Below are positions 42,033 to 50,654 of a DNA stretch of 64,000 nucleotides, in pieces; the stretch's first letter is position 1; every line of letters starts with the position of its first letter. Origin of the DNA: Telluribacter humicola (lineage in GTDB: Bacteria > Bacteroidota > Bacteroidia > Cytophagales > Spirosomataceae); assembly GCF_017355935.1 (NCBI RefSeq), contig NZ_JAFIQT010000002.1, positions 868,001 to 932,000 of the forward strand, given 5' to 3'. The notes under the pieces were generated by a model, which was not told the DNA's origin, did no database searches, and saw only the letters and a program-made list of their open reading frames with translations. The position numbers and the translations under genes are program-made.

Positions 42033-42335
42033 ACCGGCCTGACAGCCCTGCTGCCAGTTTAAGTCTCTTGGTGTTTCCAACTTATCACTTCTTTACTCCG
42101 AACAGCACTTAGCACTTCCCCGCTATCCGGGAAGAAGCATCGCTATGGGCAGCCAGCTAGCTATGCACAGGGCAGGCGGCTACTGGTAAGGTATCAGTCC
42201 GAAAACCACCGGCAGTAGCAGTACGCTTGTGGCTGATAGATAGATAATGAGAGTACTGGTCGGAGGCTGGTATTCTCTCATGTCCAGTAGCAGCAGGGTA
42301 AATCTTACACTGCTGCTACGGTATGTAAGGCGTAT
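42033..42335. other. Convergent gap with two hairpins
   Basis: 303 bp between convergent response regulator genes. It holds hairpin ATGAGAG/CTCTCAT (about 42247-42282) and a longer one, GTAGCAGCAG (42287-42296) with CTGCTGCTAC (42310-42319) plus inner GTAA/TTAC. These can terminate both transcripts. No gene seen. Confidence 0.5.
42287..42319. terminator. Hairpin between convergent regulator genes
   Basis: A 10-bp perfect stem GTAGCAGCAG/CTGCTGCTAC, one G/A mismatch, then GTAA/TTAC with an ATC loop. Weak T tract; likely bidirectional terminator or stabiliser. Confidence 0.55.
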
Positions 42336-42752
42336 CTATACGAAGTGGTGCTTCAATTGCTCGTGGTTCTTTATCTTTTCGAGATCTTCGATGAAAAGAG
42401 GCTTGTTCCAGGCGTAAATAATGCCGGGGTACTCCTGAGCCTTATCCTGATCTTCGGGTTCGAGCGAATAGGTAAGTATGCAGATCGGAGTGTTGGGAAA
42501 CTGTGGCTGGAACTTCTTGGAGAACTCATCCAGAAACTCCCAACCATCCATTACCGGCATAAAAATATCAAGGAAGATCAGGTCCGGTGCTACCCCTTCC
42601 TGGCTGGTAGCTAACTGATGGAAATAGTTTACCCCCTCCTGACCATTTTTCAGAGTGATTACATTCTCAGCAAAATGATTTCGGATAACTGTAAGCTTTA
42701 TAAGTTCAAGGGTAGTTTCATCATCATCAATCAGCAACAAATTCTTAATCAT
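42336..42752 (-). CDS. Single-domain response regulator, distinct subfamily
   Basis: A 138-residue receiver starting at the ATG at 42752 (MIKNLLLIDDDETTLELIKL); a longer frame to 42827 adds unrelated residues. It has IDDDE acidic residues, phosphoacceptor Asp in LIFLDIFMPVMDGWEFLDEF, Thr/Ser in ICILTYS, and Lys in YAWNKPL. It is not a close paralogue of the three Rcp1-like regulators but is also a lone receiver without an output domain. Convergent with the regulator at 41601. Partner unknown. Confidence 0.87.
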   Translation of the reverse strand: MIKNLLLIDDDETTLELIKLTVIRNHFAENVITLKNGQEGVNYFHQLATSQEGVAPDLIFLDIFMPVMDGWEFLDEFSKKFQPQFPNTPICILTYSLEPEDQDKAQEYPGIIYAWNKPLFIEDLEKIKNHEQLKHHFV

Positions 42753-43161
42753 AGTTTTTCTTTTAAGGAGGATATACGTGCAAAGGTGTTTTGCAGATTT
42801 TGGATCTGTATACAAAATACGCTGCAAAGGTAACGTTATAGCTGTTAAAAAAGAAATTAATAGTGGGTCTCTTTTTGTGTCTTAATGGGCACAAAAAGAG
42901 GGTGTTACAGGGTCAACTGGCTCCGCCGGATAGCTGCTACGGGCTTACACCGTTCTTATGGATTAATGTCTATTTTTTAGTATATATAATTGGCAGAAGA
43001 GGAACGAAAGAAGAGGTGGATCTGGTAAGGCTACCCCTGAAAAAATTTTACTGATAAAGAAGGTTGATTCTCAAAGAGTAGCCTGGATGATAGGAGCCGG
43101 ATGGGCTGAAATGCGTCTTTGCAACTTGGCTGCCTCTACTGATTTGCCTAATTTCGGAGCA
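42753..43161. other. Gene-free region with an 11-bp inverted repeat
   Basis: About 409 bp. CTCTTTTTGTG (42869-42879) and CACAAAAAGAG (42890-42900) form a perfect 11-bp inverted repeat with a 10-nt loop. A frame at 42863-43054 crosses this repeat and has no family-like features, so I do not call it. Nothing else is visible. Confidence 0.4.
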
Positions 43162-43317
43162 ATGAAGCGTCAACTACGAAGCCGCCGTCGCAGACCGGGA
43201 CCCCGACGTAGTACCCGTCGGACAAGCCGACGGCGAACTGGGATTTGGGGACCGCTCCGACTACTCGAATTTATAGGAAGAGTACTAATTGCATTCTTTG
43301 ATAATCACTACTACTGA
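43162..43317 (+). CDS. Possible small Arg-rich protein (51 aa)
   Basis: An open frame from the ATG at 43162: 13 Arg in the first 25 residues (KRQLRSRRRRPGPRRSTRR), then a hydrophobic C-terminal half (GPLRLLEFIGRVLIAFF). A hairpin 28 bp downstream (43345-43368) could end its transcript. The same DNA includes a CCGTCGG/CCGACGG hairpin, so the strand could instead be a structured RNA. The longer in-frame extension to 43087 looks non-coding. No family recognised. Confidence 0.3.
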   Translation: MKRQLRSRRRRPGPRRSTRRTSRRRTGIWGPLRLLEFIGRVLIAFFDNHYY

Positions 43318-43344
43318 TCGACCTGTTATAGGTCTGATTAACAG

Positions 43345-43376
43345 CCCTCAGAATACCCATTCTGAGGGTATTCTTC
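43345..43376 (+). terminator. Hairpin after Arg-rich frame
   Basis: CCCTCAGAAT (43345-43354) with ATTCTGAGGG (43359-43368), 4-nt loop, followed by TATTCTTCC. Stem is perfect; the T tract is weak. Confidence 0.5.
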
Positions 43377-43527
43377 CCGGCAGTTCTACTTCCTGTTTAG
43401 CGCTTTCTATGACTATTTGCCCGTTTTTGGTACTTCGTACCTCAGGGGAAGAATGCAGGTACGCATGAACCGATTTGGATAGGGGGGTGTTCTGTTTTAA
43501 GTTCTCAGTTAATAAACTCTAACATAA

Positions 43528-43929
43528 ATGACCGCTTTAGAAACCGTAAAAAACTACTACGACGCTTTTAATCGTCAGGATTGGGACGGAATGCTGGCCC
43601 TTGTAGATCCGGAAATCCGCCACGAGCCTAACCAGGGTGAGCCGCGTATTGGGATCGAAAAATTTACCGAATTTATGCGTAACATGGATGAAAGCTACGC
43701 CGAAACCCTGACGGATATGGTATTTATGACAGAGGCCAACGGCAACCGGGTTGCCGCCGAGTTTGTGGTGAACGGTACCTATAAGAAAGCTGAGGAAGGC
43801 TTACCTGCCGCGCATGGTCAGAAGTACGTGCTACCCGCAGCGGCGTTTCTGGAGGTAACTGCCGGTAAGATCAGTCGCGTAACTACCTACTATAACCTGA
43901 CGCACTGGATTCAACTGGTTACGGAGTAA
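43528..43929 (+). CDS. SnoaL-like / ketosteroid isomerase-like NTF2-fold protein
   Basis: A 133-residue cytoplasmic protein of the NTF2-like superfamily. N-terminal helices (VKNYYDAFNRQDWDGML), ALVDPEIRHEPNQG, and strands RVAAEFVVNGTYKK and ISRVTTYYNLTHWIQ give the cone fold. It resembles ketosteroid isomerase/SnoaL proteins that act on small hydrophobic ketones. First gene of a tight operon: its stop overlaps the next start (TAATG). Substrate unknown. Confidence 0.8.
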   Translation: MTALETVKNYYDAFNRQDWDGMLALVDPEIRHEPNQGEPRIGIEKFTEFMRNMDESYAETLTDMVFMTEANGNRVAAEFVVNGTYKKAEEGLPAAHGQKYVLPAAAFLEVTAGKISRVTTYYNLTHWIQLVTE

Positions 43930-44534
43930 TGGCGGTTTCCAAAGAATCACTCCATTATATAACCAAAGAAGGCAGGGCCATTGCAGAGTTATTTGACCCG
44001 CTGGCGGAGTTACGCATAGCAGTGTTCCGGGACTTTCCGTACCTGTACGAAGGCTCCGCCGAGTACGAAAAGACGTACCTGCAGACCTACGTAAAGTCGG
44101 AGCAGTCGATGTTGTTTGGAGTGTATGATGGAGCAAAGATGGTCGGGGCTACTACCTGTCTGCCACTTCGGGATGAAATGCCGGAGTTACAGGCCCCATT
44201 TATAGAATCAGGCTACGATCTGGACCGGATCATTTATTTTGGGGAGAGTCTGTTGCTACCTGAGTACCGGGGGCTGGGGTTGGGGCACCGTTTTTTCGAT
44301 GAGCGCGAAGCCCACGCTCAGAGGCTGGCTCTCTACCGAACTACCTGTTTCTGTGCGGTAGAGCGGGACGAACATCATCCCGACCGACCGGTCAGCTACC
44401 GGAGCAACGACTCCTTCTGGCAGAAACGTGGCTACCGTAAGGTACCATCGCTGCAAGCTACCCTCGATTGGCCCGATATAGGCAAGTCGGAATCCACGCC
44501 CAAGACGATGACGTTCTGGCTGCGTGACCTGTAA
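43929..44534 (+). CDS. GNAT-family N-acetyltransferase
   Basis: A 201-residue GNAT protein with an N-terminal helix (ITKEGRAIAELFDPLAELRI), core strand MLFGVYDGAKMVGATTCLPL, an acetyl-CoA loop region LLPEYRGLGLGHRFFDERE (Arg/Gly-x-Gly pattern), and a C-terminal strand NDSFWQKRGYRKVPSLQ. Overlaps the upstream SnoaL-like gene by 1 bp (TAATG) and precedes the nitrilase gene by 35 bp, so the three probably act in one pathway. Acceptor molecule unknown. Confidence 0.83.
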   Translation: MAVSKESLHYITKEGRAIAELFDPLAELRIAVFRDFPYLYEGSAEYEKTYLQTYVKSEQSMLFGVYDGAKMVGATTCLPLRDEMPELQAPFIESGYDLDRIIYFGESLLLPEYRGLGLGHRFFDEREAHAQRLALYRTTCFCAVERDEHHPDRPVSYRSNDSFWQKRGYRKVPSLQATLDWPDIGKSESTPKTMTFWLRDL

Positions 44535-44569
44535 ATGTTGGTATTGTACCCGTTAAAGAGATATACGAG

Positions 44570-45469
44570 ATGAAAGTAACGATTGCGGCAGCGCAATATC
44601 CTATAACTGAACATAAGACATTTGCCGACTGGCGTACCCATATCGAAGAGTGGGTGGCTGATGCGGCCCGGCAGCAGGCACAACTGGTGCTGTTTCCGGA
44701 GTACGGGTCCATGGAGCTGGTAAGTCTTTTTAATCCGGAGGTACAAACTGATTTGACCCGGCAGGTACGTGAGCTTGATTCGTTAAGACAGGATTTCTGC
44801 CAGGCGTTTGCTGATCTGGCCAGACAATATAACCTGATCATAGTGGCACCTACCTTGCCGGTGATCGAAGAGGGTAACCTGTTAAACCGTGCTTACGTGT
44901 TTTCTGCGAAGGGGATGGTAGGGTATCAGGATAAGTTTTTTATGACCCGCTTTGAAGACGAGGAGTGGGGGATCAACAGCGCCCCAAAGACGCTGACGTT
45001 GTTTGATGCGCCCTGGGGAAGCTTTGGTATTCAGATCTGCTTTGATGTGGAGTTTGCGCTGGGTTCGCAATGGCTGAGTGCAGCCGGGGCCTCGCTTATA
45101 CTGGCTCCCAGTTGTACCGAATCCCTTCGCGGGTCTACACGGGTACACGTGGGAGCCCGGGCCCGGGCTCTCGAAAACCAAGCCTTCACCGTCGTATCCC
45201 AAACGATCGGCGTTGCTCCCTGGTCACCGGTCGTGGATGTCAACTACGGCTATGCAGCCTTCTATTGTACCCCCGATAAGGATATGCCCGAAGAAGGGAT
45301 CATCAGTACCTATACGCCGCAGAAAGCGGGCTGGCTCGTGCAGACCCTGGACTTTACACAGATCGAGTCGGTACGTCAGGATGGGCAGGTATTTAACTTC
45401 AAGCACCACAGTCGACTGGCAGCCGGATTCGTAGATGAACCAGTCGAGGTCGTGAGGCGACAGGTATAG
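44570..45469 (+). CDS. Carbon-nitrogen hydrolase (nitrilase family)
   Basis: A 299-residue nitrilase-superfamily amidase. The Glu-Lys-Cys triad is recognisable: Glu in VLFPEYGSMEL, Lys in MVGYQDKFFMTR, and nucleophile Cys in FGIQICFDVEF. Members hydrolyse amides such as omega-amidase or N-carbamoyl substrates. Last gene of the SnoaL-GNAT-nitrilase operon, followed by a strong terminator. This gene order is one I have seen in other Bacteroidota, but its pathway is not known to me. No signal peptide, so cytoplasmic. Confidence 0.88.
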   Translation: MKVTIAAAQYPITEHKTFADWRTHIEEWVADAARQQAQLVLFPEYGSMELVSLFNPEVQTDLTRQVRELDSLRQDFCQAFADLARQYNLIIVAPTLPVIEEGNLLNRAYVFSAKGMVGYQDKFFMTRFEDEEWGINSAPKTLTLFDAPWGSFGIQICFDVEFALGSQWLSAAGASLILAPSCTESLRGSTRVHVGARARALENQAFTVVSQTIGVAPWSPVVDVNYGYAAFYCTPDKDMPEEGIISTYTPQKAGWLVQTLDFTQIESVRQDGQVFNFKHHSRLAAGFVDEPVEVVRRQV

Positions 45470-45487
45470 AAGTATATAGCATTACGG

Positions 45488-45519
45488 AGGCGGGACGACA
45501 CAGTTGTCCCGCCTTTTTT
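45488..45519 (+). terminator. Terminator of the SnoaL-GNAT-nitrilase operon
   Basis: AGGCGGGACGAC pairs with GTTGTCCCGCCT (45488-45499 with 45503-45514; one G-U), then TTTTT. 18 bp after the operon's last stop. Confidence 0.85.
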
Positions 45520-45717
45520 CTTTCTGTATTAAGGTTCTGCAGTACATCACATTCTTCCACTAGCTACTCTTCCTTTGGCACGTCAATACTTCCTGTTTTT
45601 TAAAAACTACAGATACCAGATTAAACCTGTTTACGTTTTGTATGTCCAATTAGAGTAATTGCAAAATATAATGTAGGTTTTGTAATGAAGATCTATGTTT
45701 ATATTATGCAGATTAAG

Positions 45718-45725
45718 TATATTTG
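45718..45725 (+). promoter_or_regulatory. Candidate -7 box upstream of 45760 gene
   Basis: TATATTTG, exact TAnnTTTG, 34 bp before the start codon at 45760. A second near match (TATAATTG) lies closer. No clear -33 box. Confidence 0.4.
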
Positions 45726-45759
45726 AATGTAACCTCCTAACTGTATAATTGTAAGAATC

Positions 45760-46002
45760 ATGAGTAATAATCCCTCCAATCCGTTGGATAAGCTGTTTGG
45801 GGCTATCCAGAATGTTAATGATGCATCCGAGAGAGTAGATCAGTACGTTAGAAAATCATTACCTCTATCGGAGATGGATAGTTTCCGTGAAAAATGCAAA
45901 ACGCTGGACAGAGAAACTCTGCCCTGGTACCTTGAGTACTTCGAAGAACTGGAAATGTACGAACACTGTGCCGTAGTCAAAGAAACTATGGAGATGGCTT
46001 AG
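45760..46002 (+). CDS. Small hypothetical protein (80 aa)
   Basis: An 80-residue acidic, helical protein (SNNPSNPLDKLFGAIQNVND, then TLPWYLEYFEELEMYEHCAV). No signal peptide, membrane segment or known motif. It has its own promoter-like box and a strong terminator (46029-46070), supporting a real gene. Family and function unknown. Confidence 0.65.
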   Translation: MSNNPSNPLDKLFGAIQNVNDASERVDQYVRKSLPLSEMDSFREKCKTLDRETLPWYLEYFEELEMYEHCAVVKETMEMA

Positions 46003-46028
46003 AAGCCTTCAATATATTTATAGGTTAA

Positions 46029-46070
46029 AAAGCAAAAGCCTATCCGTCAAAGCGGGTAGGCTTTTGCTTT
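46029..46070 (+). terminator. Terminator of the 45760-46002 gene
   Basis: An 18-bp stem with one G-U pair (46029-46046 with 46053-46070, 6-nt loop); it begins in an A tract and ends in CTTTTGCTTT. Confidence 0.82.
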
Positions 46071-46170
46071 CATAGCATTTACACATCTGGCTCTATAATG
46101 AGTTAGTAAGTAGCTTTTTGGAAATGATTTACGATCTATATTATTGACAGATGAATTAATTTGTAAACTA

Positions 46171-46270
46171 CTGTCAGGCTGAGCGTACAGGGCCACCTGG
46201 CGGTTGAAGCCCTACTCGTCCTCGACCGCAGCGGGGGGCGCTCCGCCCGCTGCCGCTCCGCTCGGACTGG
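46171..46270. repeat. GC-rich dispersed-repeat-like element
   Basis: Starts with CTGTCAGGCTGA, a 12-mer also found at 58165-58176, and ends in a GC-rich hairpin-forming run (about 46229-46262). Composition contrasts with AT-rich flanks. Identification as a repeat is by resemblance only. Confidence 0.4.
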
Positions 46271-46381
46271 CACAAAGAAGCAGACTTTATAATTCAAATG
46301 AATAGGTTATAGGCTTGAATCCTGGTCTGAAAATACTCCTCTCTAAACCACTGGTAGCTATTTTGGTTGATATCACAGAGC

Positions 46382-46389
46382 TACCTTCG
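46382..46389 (+). promoter_or_regulatory. Possible promoter of a leaderless GH15 transcript
   Basis: TACCTTCG differs from TAnnTTTG at one base, preceded about 20 bp upstream by TTTTGG. The ATG starts 6 bp later at 46395, so transcription would begin at or near the start codon. Confidence 0.35.
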
Positions 46390-46394
46390 GTAAA

Positions 46395-48101
46395 ATGACC
46401 AATATACAGGATTTAGGTATGGTGGGGGACAGACGTACCTGTGCCCTGATTGACAAAAAAGGCACCATCGTATGGTACTGCCCCCGACGCTTTGATGAAC
46501 CTTCTTTATTCGCTTCGCTCCTGGATGCTGAAAAAGGGGGAGCCTGGCAACTGGAGCTGCCGGACATGGAATGTGAAAAGCGGACGTACCTGGAAGAAAG
46601 TGCCATCCTGCAGACCTTTTTTAAGGGTAAGGCCGGTCAGCTGGTACTGGAAGACTGGATGCCGCTGGTGAGTAGTTTTTATGGGATCTGCCGAAAACTC
46701 TCCGCGTCGCCGGTACCTTATACCATGCGCATCTATCCCAGGCCCAACTATGCCCGGCAGGCACCGCGGCTCGAAGGGGAAGGGACAACCCACGCTACCC
46801 TTGATTACGACTACCACTTCTACGCTTCGCATCCGATGGAGGTAGGCGATGGATCAGTTACCTGCCGGGTACCCGCCGGTGAGGAGGCTTGGTTTATATT
46901 CGCCGAAAAAGCCCTGGATCATCCGAAGGAGGTACTAGACCAGTCCCGGGAGCTTACCCTCGAGAACTGGCGTAGCATAGCCAGCCATGTTACCTACCGG
47001 GGACCTTACGAGGAGGAGGTACGTAAGTCGCTGCGCCAGCTCCGTATGCTTACCTATGTACAGAATGGCGGCGTCATTGCTGCGGCTACTACGTCACTAC
47101 CCGAAGTGCTGGGCAGTAAACGTAACTACGACTACCGCTACGTATGGTTAAGAGATGCCGCTATGATTGTTAGCGCCCTGACGCGTGCCGGAAGCGACGG
47201 TGAAGAAGAACGCAAATTCCTGAGTTTTATATGCTCGGCTATGCATCGCATACCTGAGCCGGTAGTACCTATGCTTACCCTGGATGAGCAACCCGCCGGT
47301 ACCGAGATAGAGCTCGATCTGGCGGGTTACCGCGACAGCCGTCCCGTTCGCTACGGGAATTGTGCCAATAATCAGCTGCAGCTGGATGCAAACAGTAATG
47401 TTATCTTGGCGGCCAAGCTAATCTATAACCATTTCGACACCCGAGAGCACTGGAGTACTGTTCAGAAACTAGCCAATTTTCTGGTCGAAAACTGGCAGCG
47501 ACCTGATCATGGCCTATGGGAAGAAACGCGCCCCTTCCAGTATACCTCCAGCAAAGTAGTGGCATCAGTGTGTCTGAAGTACATTGCCGAGCAGTCGACG
47601 GATGCAGAGGAAAAGAAGCGCTGGCAGGATGCTTCCGAACGGATCAGACAGTATGTTGAAGAAAACTGTATGACCCCAGATGGAGCGTACGCGGTCTATG
47701 CGGGAAGTGATGATGTCGATGTGAGTGCTGTGCTATTCCCTATATGGGGTTTTATAGAGGCCGATACCCCCGCTATGCTGAAGACCGTCAAAAAGCTGGA
47801 AGAAGACTACTGCCAGAACCACCTCTACCGTCGTCACCTGGTTGATTTTGACTCACAGAAAGAAGGAGCTTTCCTGGCCGGGACTTTCTGGGTAGCGCAG
47901 TACTGGGTCATGCGAGGTGATCAGGAGAGAGTCCGGCAGATTATGGCTGCGGCTCTGCGCTTCATGAATGATGTGGGCATTATGCCGGAAGAGGGTGATC
48001 CCGTAACGGGCGAATGGCTCGGTAATCTTCCGCAGGCCTTTGTACACGCCTCACTGATAGGGGTGGTAGTTGACTATAAAAATTCTTTTTATAATAAATA
48101 A
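46395..48101 (+). CDS. Glycoside hydrolase family 15 protein (glucoamylase/trehalase-like)
   Basis: A 568-residue GH15 enzyme. It has the short N-terminal beta domain (DLGMVGDRRTCALIDKKGTI, VWYCPRRFDEPSLFASLLD) typical of prokaryotic glucoamylase-like proteins and an (alpha/alpha)6 barrel. Family motifs are YDYRYVWLRDAAMIV, HGLWEETR (general acid Glu) and WLGNLPQAFVHASL. No signal peptide, so it is cytoplasmic; such proteins act on trehalose, maltodextrins or glycoside side chains. Start at 46395 follows a possible leaderless promoter. Substrate undetermined. Confidence 0.9.
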   Translation: MTNIQDLGMVGDRRTCALIDKKGTIVWYCPRRFDEPSLFASLLDAEKGGAWQLELPDMECEKRTYLEESAILQTFFKGKAGQLVLEDWMPLVSSFYGICRKLSASPVPYTMRIYPRPNYARQAPRLEGEGTTHATLDYDYHFYASHPMEVGDGSVTCRVPAGEEAWFIFAEKALDHPKEVLDQSRELTLENWRSIASHVTYRGPYEEEVRKSLRQLRMLTYVQNGGVIAAATTSLPEVLGSKRNYDYRYVWLRDAAMIVSALTRAGSDGEEERKFLSFICSAMHRIPEPVVPMLTLDEQPAGTEIELDLAGYRDSRPVRYGNCANNQLQLDANSNVILAAKLIYNHFDTREHWSTVQKLANFLVENWQRPDHGLWEETRPFQYTSSKVVASVCLKYIAEQSTDAEEKKRWQDASERIRQYVEENCMTPDGAYAVYAGSDDVDVSAVLFPIWGFIEADTPAMLKTVKKLEEDYCQNHLYRRHLVDFDSQKEGAFLAGTFWVAQYWVMRGDQERVRQIMAAALRFMNDVGIMPEEGDPVTGEWLGNLPQAFVHASLIGVVVDYKNSFYNK

Positions 48102-48155
48102 CTACCGGATAAGTACGCTCAGTTTCATACCAAATGGCCAACCGACTATATTTTT

Positions 48156-48545
48156 TCAGAGCTCGCCACCTGCTGACGAATTTTTCTTTTTTACGGTATA
48201 GTAGATCGTCTGAACTTTGATTTTTCCGTTTTCAATCAGGAAGGAATCAGCACCATCCTCAATAGCTGTTTCCTTTGAATTTCCCGTCCAGTGCAGAAAG
48301 CAGACAGCCCCGTGGCACTGCTTGATTTTGTATTCATAGGTACCATCAGGCAGTTGTCGGGCCAGTAGAGCGGCGGCCTGCCTGACTCCATCATGACCAT
48401 AAAAATTACCATAGTTAGTAAGCAGAACTTTATCCTCCGCCGCATTTCTTTGAAGGTCTTCTTCAAGCCTTTCTTCCTGTGCCAGCTTGAGGTGGTCCTC
48501 AAATACCTCATAGGAGTTGCGACTTTGCAATAGTCCATCTTCCAT
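48156..48545 (-). CDS. SnoaL-like / NTF2-fold protein
   Basis: A 129-residue NTF2-superfamily protein. N-terminal helix YEVFEDHLKLAQEERLEEDL, NYGNFYGHDGVRQAAALLAR, then strands YEYKIKQCHGAVCFLHWTG and KVQTIYYTVKKKN. This pattern is that of SnoaL-like proteins used as enzymes or small ligand binders. No signal peptide. Transcribed toward the GH15 gene (convergent); no operon partner. Function unknown. Confidence 0.7.
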   Translation of the reverse strand: MEDGLLQSRNSYEVFEDHLKLAQEERLEEDLQRNAAEDKVLLTNYGNFYGHDGVRQAAALLARQLPDGTYEYKIKQCHGAVCFLHWTGNSKETAIEDGADSFLIENGKIKVQTIYYTVKKKNSSAGGEL

Positions 48546-48814
48546 TGTGTAAGTGCCTGATTTATCTCCAAATTATCTTTCATCGGGTGCACAGAGGCAC
48601 CATTGTTTTAACAGTAATAAGGTACAGGCTGTTCAATAATCTCTTCTGGCTACGTAGGCTGGAGATCTGCCGGTTAGGTAGCTCCGCTAATGGGCGCATC
48701 CCGCCTGTGGAGCCTGACTCTTTTTTTCTTCTGTTTACTTAGTAGGACAGTCTAGTGAGCTTAGAAACAGTGTTTTAGGGCTCTTATCTCTATGTCGAAT
48801 TTAAATGTACACGT

Positions 48815-50497
48815 ATGAAATTATCAACTATATATGCGCTTTTACTGGTGCTGGTCACAACTGTGGCTTGCGAGAAAGGCAAGGGCAAGCAAACTGAGCA
48901 GAATGGAGTGGCCCTGAGTGGTGGGTCAGAAATTTCCCAAAGCGACTTTAACTACCCCCAGGATGACGCCAGTAGTGTCATTAAGGAGTGGCTAGACTCT
49001 ACCGGTATCAATCAGGACTTTCAGAAGATCAACGAGCAGCGCGTTGCTCCGGAGCTTTTTGCTTTTTATAGCAGTCGCGATTTTAGCCCCGCCTGGACCA
49101 AAGGCTCTGCAAAGGATTTATTGACTATAATTAATGAAATTGATCAGGAAGGGCTTAATCCGGATGCATTCCCGCACAACCAACTACGTAGCCTGATCGA
49201 TAGCGCCAACAGCAAAGGGGCAGGCGCCGAAACCGGCGCCCGCATGGATGTGCTGCTATCGGCTACCTACCTCAAGCTGGCTGATATGATCGCTACCGGA
49301 AAGGTGAAGTCTGGTAAGCTATCTGATTCGTGGCATATAAAGCCTGAAAAACCGGACACCCTATTTACTCATCTTCAACAGGCTGTGCAGGGGCAGGTGG
49401 ATGCTTCACTGGATAGCTTTAGACCAAGTCTGGCGCAGTACGACAAACTGCAGCAGCACCTGAAAACCTACCGCCGTATCATGGAAGAAGGAGGATGGCC
49501 TGCTATCGAGAAAGGGGGCGAGCTCTCGCTCGGCGATTCAAGCCAGCGGGTAGTCGCGATCCGCAAAAGGCTCCACATGACCGGTGACCTGACTACCGCC
49601 CCCGGGCAATGGCAGCGACCGGCCGTGTACGATTCATCTCTGATCAGTGCTGTGAACCGGTATCAGGCCCGCAACGGACTGGAGGTACAGCCCGAAATCA
49701 CCAGCTCTATGGTGGAGGTAATGAATGTACCTGTCGAAACACGCCTCAAGCAGATCATGCTGAACCTGGACCGGATCCGCTGGTTCGCCTCCGGCGAAAT
49801 GCCAAAGACGTATGTACTGGTGAATGTTCCGGAGTATAAGCTTCGGGTCGTGGAGAATGGCAATGAGATCAAACAGATGAAGGTAATAGTAGGTAAAGAA
49901 ATGAACTCAACGCCGGTGTTCAGCGATATGATTGAACACGTCGAATTCTCCCCCTACTGGAATGTACCTAATAGCATCGCCAATGAGGAGTTGTGGCCCA
50001 AGATCAAGTCAAACCATAGCTACCTGAGCCGGAACCACTACGAAATCCTGGATGGCTGGGGACCCAATGCCGAGGTAGTCAGTCCTCGCAGGGTGAACTG
50101 GGGTAACTTGGATAGCTACCGCATCCGGCAAAAGCCCGGGCCCTGGAATGCACTGGGTAACGTGAAATTTATGTTCCCAAACGATTTTGCTATTTACCTG
50201 CACGATACTCCGTCTGATCATCTTTTTGAAAAAACGCACCGGGCGTACAGTCACGGGTGCATCCGGATCGAAGAGCCGGCCTGGTTTGCCGATTGGCTTT
50301 TCCCGCAGTTTAACCGCCAGCAGGTAGAGCAGAAAATGAGCAATCTGGAGCACGAGGTAGTAAAGCTGGATGAAAAGATACCGGTTTACATCTTCTACAT
50401 GACAGCTTTTGAAGACAATAACGGGCAGGTAAACTTCCGGCAGGACATCTACGAACTGGATAAGCGCCTGACCTCGGAGTTTGATAGTGTACTCTAA
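48815..50497 (+). CDS. L,D-transpeptidase (YcbB-type) lipoprotein
   Basis: A 560-residue cell-wall enzyme that forms 3-3 cross-links in peptidoglycan. The signal peptide ends in a lipobox (LVTTVACEKGKG). It has an N-terminal scaffold helix region, a peptidoglycan-binding domain (about 225-300: LGDSSQRVVAIRKRLHM, VNRYQARNGL) and a YkuD catalytic domain with His/Cys motif YSHGCIRIEEP. Length fits the long YcbB/LdtD group. Single gene with its own terminator at 50514. Confidence 0.92.
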   Translation: MKLSTIYALLLVLVTTVACEKGKGKQTEQNGVALSGGSEISQSDFNYPQDDASSVIKEWLDSTGINQDFQKINEQRVAPELFAFYSSRDFSPAWTKGSAKDLLTIINEIDQEGLNPDAFPHNQLRSLIDSANSKGAGAETGARMDVLLSATYLKLADMIATGKVKSGKLSDSWHIKPEKPDTLFTHLQQAVQGQVDASLDSFRPSLAQYDKLQQHLKTYRRIMEEGGWPAIEKGGELSLGDSSQRVVAIRKRLHMTGDLTTAPGQWQRPAVYDSSLISAVNRYQARNGLEVQPEITSSMVEVMNVPVETRLKQIMLNLDRIRWFASGEMPKTYVLVNVPEYKLRVVENGNEIKQMKVIVGKEMNSTPVFSDMIEHVEFSPYWNVPNSIANEELWPKIKSNHSYLSRNHYEILDGWGPNAEVVSPRRVNWGNLDSYRIRQKPGPWNALGNVKFMFPNDFAIYLHDTPSDHLFEKTHRAYSHGCIRIEEPAWFADWLFPQFNRQQVEQKMSNLEHEVVKLDEKIPVYIFYMTAFEDNNGQVNFRQDIYELDKRLTSEFDSVL

Positions 50498-50513
50498 TAG
50501 AAGTAAAGTTGAG

Positions 50514-50548
50514 AAAGGGGGCTCCTGCACAGGAGCCCCTTTCCTTTT
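50514..50548 (+). terminator. Rho-independent terminator
   Basis: AAAGGGGGCTCCTG pairs with CAGGAGCCCCTTT (one bulged G) around CA, followed by CCTTTT. 16 bp after the L,D-transpeptidase stop. Confidence 0.78.
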
Positions 50549-50654
50549 GCCTTAGCGGGAAAACTTATCAGGGTACAGCAGGTTAATAATTTGGCAGGCA
50601 GGCTCACCTAATAGTCCCTGCCACAACTGGTTGTTCACCTTTTACTATTGATCT

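Larger units (their letters stand above)
46071..46394. other. Gene-free region with GC-rich repeat-like element
   Basis: 324 bp with no gene. The middle (46171-46270) starts with CTGTCAGGCTGAGCG and continues into an unusually GC-rich stretch (GCAGC...GCTGC and GGGCG/CGCCC can pair). It resembles dispersed intergenic repeats seen in Bacteroidetes genomes. The right edge holds the promoter of the GH15 gene. Confidence 0.4.

Noticed and set aside
42863-43054. 63-codon frame after the fourth response regulator
   Set aside because: It crosses an 11-bp inverted repeat, lacks protein-like composition, and has no promoter or terminator of its own.
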